Shown: positions 15,425-16,660 of the stretch, piece after piece
Layout of the letters: every line of letters begins with the position of its first letter
How positions within the stretch are numbered: position 1 is the first letter of the stretch
Source of the DNA: Anaerolineales bacterium
GTDB taxonomy: Bacteria; Chloroflexota; Anaerolineae; 4572-78; J111
Direction of reading: 5' to 3'
Assembly (NCBI GenBank): GCA_012032575.1
Contig: JAAUSP010000105.1
Span: 1-16,660 of the forward strand
Length of the DNA stretch: 16,660 nt
The notes under the pieces: generated by a model
The model's database searches: none
The model's input: only the letters and a program-made list of their open reading frames with translations
Told to the model about the DNA's origin: nothing
Translations under genes and position numbers: made by a program

Positions 15425-15813
15425 ATGGCCAGCCAGAAATATCGGATTGAAAGGGTAGGAGGCAAGAAAGTATTGGTTATCCAAAACGCGCCCCACCGAT
15501 GTTATACAGTTGGGTGCGATACGAGGTTGAGCAAGTAGCTGTTCGGGCTGGGCAAAGCCCAGGACGAACCTGGTGTTCTGCCAGCAGTACGCTTTGCGTA
15601 TCCGACCATACGTCACGGGTAACGGTGAGAGGGGCAAGAGACAGCTTGAACCAGACCGACCTCAAACCCAGGGGTGAGCGGTCACGTTTGCTTGATGACC
15701 TGTCAACGGGCAGCGAGTTCTTTTTCGCCCCTGGCGGATTTTATCAATAAAAAAAGCCACCCCTAATCCAAAAGGTCAAAGATGGCCGCGCTGTTTACGG
15801 AATCATTAAGTAA
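15425..15813 (+). pseudogene. Small operon gene split by a structured RNA element
   Basis: A start codon four bases after the DUF2442 stop opens MASQKYRIERVGGKKVLVIQ, which looks protein-like, then runs into the RNA element and ends at a TAG at 15536-15538. On the far side, a frame open from 15751 reads IQKVKDGRAVYGIIK and stops at 15811-15813 in a TAATG overlap with the DUF4258 gene. Tight spacing at both ends suggests one former gene joining the two small gene pairs into a single operon, interrupted at about 15490-15750. I do not recognise the protein. The two pieces could instead come from different genes. Confidence 0.45.
15515..15745 (+). ncRNA. Structured RNA element, HEARO / IscB omega-RNA-like, without IscB
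   Basis: About 230 bases form many stems in order. GTTCG+CTGGGC pairs with GCCCAG+CGAAC (15541-15569, AAA loop). CTGG pairs with CCAG (15570-15584). TACGC-TTT-GCGTA lies at 15588-15600. GACCG (15656-15660) pairs with CGGTC around an inner CTCA/TGAG. The closing pair AGGGGC (about 15630-15635) with GCCCCT (15727-15732) encloses a multibranch. No long ORF explains it. The architecture, with phrases such as GGGTAACGGTGAGAGGGGC, resembles my memory of HEARO/omega RNA of IscB elements, known to occur as stand-alone copies in Chloroflexota. That is recall, not a search. If so, the guide would be the bases just before the 5' edge. Ends are approximate. Confidence 0.45.
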
Positions 15814-16095
15814 TGGATACCCTACAACGTATGCAGCGAGCTATCCGTGAGCAAAATTATCGCATCAGTTCTCATGCTAACGAGGAAATGGCTGACGATT
15901 TCTTGATGGCTGCTGATGTTGAGAGTATTATCTTCACAGGTAAAATTGCCCAGAGATTTACCAAAGACCCACGCGGCAGACGTTATGCTGTGCTTGGAAA
16001 TACCACTGATAACCGCCGGGCCTATGTTGTGGGTCGTTTTTTTGTTATCAGGCGTGTTATTGATTATCACTGCCTATGCTGCGGAAGAAGAATAG
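15813..16095 (+). CDS. DUF4258 protein, toxin-like partner of the YgiT-type gene (one-base insertion in a T run)
   Basis: As written, the frame runs to 16121 with an odd Cys-rich tail. Removing one T from the T7 run at 16037-16043 gives GRFLLSGVLLIITAYAAEEE and a stop at 16093-16095, which is exactly the expected DUF4258 ending, for 93 residues. The N-terminal core matches the family: YRISSHANEEMADD at 16-29 with the conserved His21, then DVESIIFTGKIAQRF and RRYAVLGNTTDNR. DUF4258 proteins are related in fold to MqsR-like mRNA interferases and are usually paired with a YgiT-type zinc-finger protein. With the corrected stop, the antitoxin gene begins 15 bases later behind AAGGTG. The start is in TAATG with the remnant of the preceding gene. 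Toxicity is inferred, not shown. Confidence 0.8.
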
Positions 16096-16110
16096 ATAAG
16101 GTGAAGAATA

Positions 16111-16377
16111 ATGAATGGTGATAGATGTGAATTTTGTACGGGGGAGATGGAACAACGGCGCGTTTTAGCCCAGTTCCATTTCAAAGGGGAAACGATTTAT
16201 ATTGAAAACGTACCGGCTTGGGTGTGCAATCACTGTTCTGAGCAGTATTTTGATGCGCCCGTTTATAAACGCCTGGAAGAAATAGCTCAACATCGTGAGC
16301 GGATTCAACGCATTATCTCGTTCCCACTGGCGGAGTATGATATGGCTGTCTCGTCTAAAGCAGAAAAAGCCGCCTAA
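16111..16377 (+). CDS. YgiT-type zinc-finger protein, antitoxin-like
   Basis: 88 residues. An N-terminal zinc finger uses Cys6, Cys9, Cys39 and Cys42 (CEFC and CNHC), as in the N-terminal domain of MqsA/YgiT. The strand FHFKGETIYIENVPAWVC between them is the family signature. Residues 47-88 form the helical tail (YFDAPVYKRLEEIAQHRERI) of the short YgiT-type class; the MqsA HTH is absent. It probably binds and neutralises the DUF4258 product. AAGGTG lies seven bases before the ATG. Its stop codon lies inside the left box of the attC-like site that follows, as is typical of integron gene cassettes. Confidence 0.87.
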   Translation: MNGDRCEFCTGEMEQRRVLAQFHFKGETIYIENVPAWVCNHCSEQYFDAPVYKRLEEIAQHRERIQRIISFPLAEYDMAVSSKAEKAA

Positions 16378-16490
16378 CCACCGCTTCTACCTGACGCCAC
16401 CAGATCGGCATTTTTTGAAGTCATCTTTCGCACTTTGAGGCTATTGGTTATTGAAGGCTGCGTGGGCGCAAGTGAACTCAGGCGTTAGGC
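16372..16490 (+). other. attC-like integron recombination site
   Basis: GCCTAAC at 16372-16378 and GTTAGGC at 16484-16490 are perfect inverted complements and fit RYYYAAC and GTTRRRY. Inner boxes CTGACGCC (16391-16398) and GGCGCAAG (16465-16472) pair at six of eight positions, with spacers of 12 and 11 bases to the outer boxes. The right arm, TGAACTCAGGCGTTAGGC, resembles that of well-known cassette attC sites. The left box overlaps the stop of the antitoxin gene. No integrase is in the window, so this may be part of a cassette cluster lacking an integrase. Confidence 0.6.
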
Positions 16491-16600
16491 CGTATTGTAC
16501 CAACTGGCCTGCATCATCAAGGGATTGTAGCGGAACAGAAGTCAAAATGAGGCGTGGTTCAAGTCAGATTGACACTTTTGGAAATTGGAACGAGGAATTT

Positions 16601-16660
16601 AACCACAGAGGCGCAGAGACACAGAGGAAAATAATTTAAAAAACTCTGTGCCTCTGTGTC
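16601..16660. repeat. CACAGAGG/CCTCTGTG inverted repeat, cut by window end
   Basis: ACCACAGAGGCGCAGAGACA (16602-16621) and CTCTGTGCCTCTGTG (about 16644-16658) are inverted relatives around an AT-rich centre. This is a common dispersed intergenic sequence. The rest of 16491-16600 shows no gene I can support. Confidence 0.6.

Noticed and set aside
15515..15745. Group II intron starting at GTGCG
   Set aside because: No domain V signature and no reverse transcriptase; the stem pattern fits a HEARO-like RNA better.
16037..16121. Cys-rich C-terminal tail (CLCCGRR) of the DUF4258 protein as a metal site
   Set aside because: It arises from a frame slip in a T7 run; the corrected frame gives the expected DUF4258 ending.
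16451..16639. 62-codon frame at the window end
   Set aside because: It runs across the attC-like site and a dispersed repeat, with low-complexity product and no ribosome-binding site.

Overview
The window looks like accessory chromosomal DNA from an uncultured, GC-rich bacterium. Protein style (a seven/eight-TM sensor with GAF and HTH, a Ste24-like M48 protease, a MXAN_6640-like secreted metalloprotease, abundant DUF4160/DUF2442/DUF4258/YgiT pairs) and the many short palindromic repeats suggest a filamentous Chloroflexota (Anaerolineae/Caldilineae-like). This is inference; there is no rRNA or other marker gene here.

Layout. Positions 1-2664 are minus-strand genes: a low-molecular-weight protein tyrosine phosphatase whose 3' end runs into a palindromic element, a divergent RelA/SpoT-fold protein, and a methionine sulfoxide reductase A that is read correctly only if an in-frame TGA is selenocysteine. 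Positions 2908-9046 are plus-strand: a secreted zinc metalloprotease, a GNAT acetyltransferase, and an overlapping pair made of a membrane GAF/HTH sensor and an M48 (Ste24-type) membrane protease, closed by a strong hairpin terminator at 9171-9207. Positions 9250-9490 hold a tandem array of about 23-bp units.

From about 9600 to 16490 the content is cassette-like and compositionally mixed. It holds an EcoRI-family adenine methyltransferase overlapping a DUF262-HNH nuclease, an AT-rich one-TM protein, a membrane protein plus zinc-ribbon pair bracketed by copies of one repeat, and two small toxin-antitoxin-like pairs (DUF4160/DUF2442 and DUF4258/YgiT). Sites resembling integron attC recombination sites lie between some of these. 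Between the last two pairs a small gene appears to have been split by a highly structured RNA element that resembles HEARO/IscB omega RNA without an IscB gene.

A recurring technical or biological feature is one-base frame breaks: one in the DUF4258 gene, three across the sensor/M48 pair, two in the eight-TM gene and probably one in the RelA/SpoT-like gene. Each is repaired by a single added or removed base, mostly in a short homopolymer. This is most simply explained by an unpolished long-read assembly. The MsrA TGA is different: it causes no frame change, sits exactly at the catalytic Cys position, and is followed by a SECIS-like hairpin.
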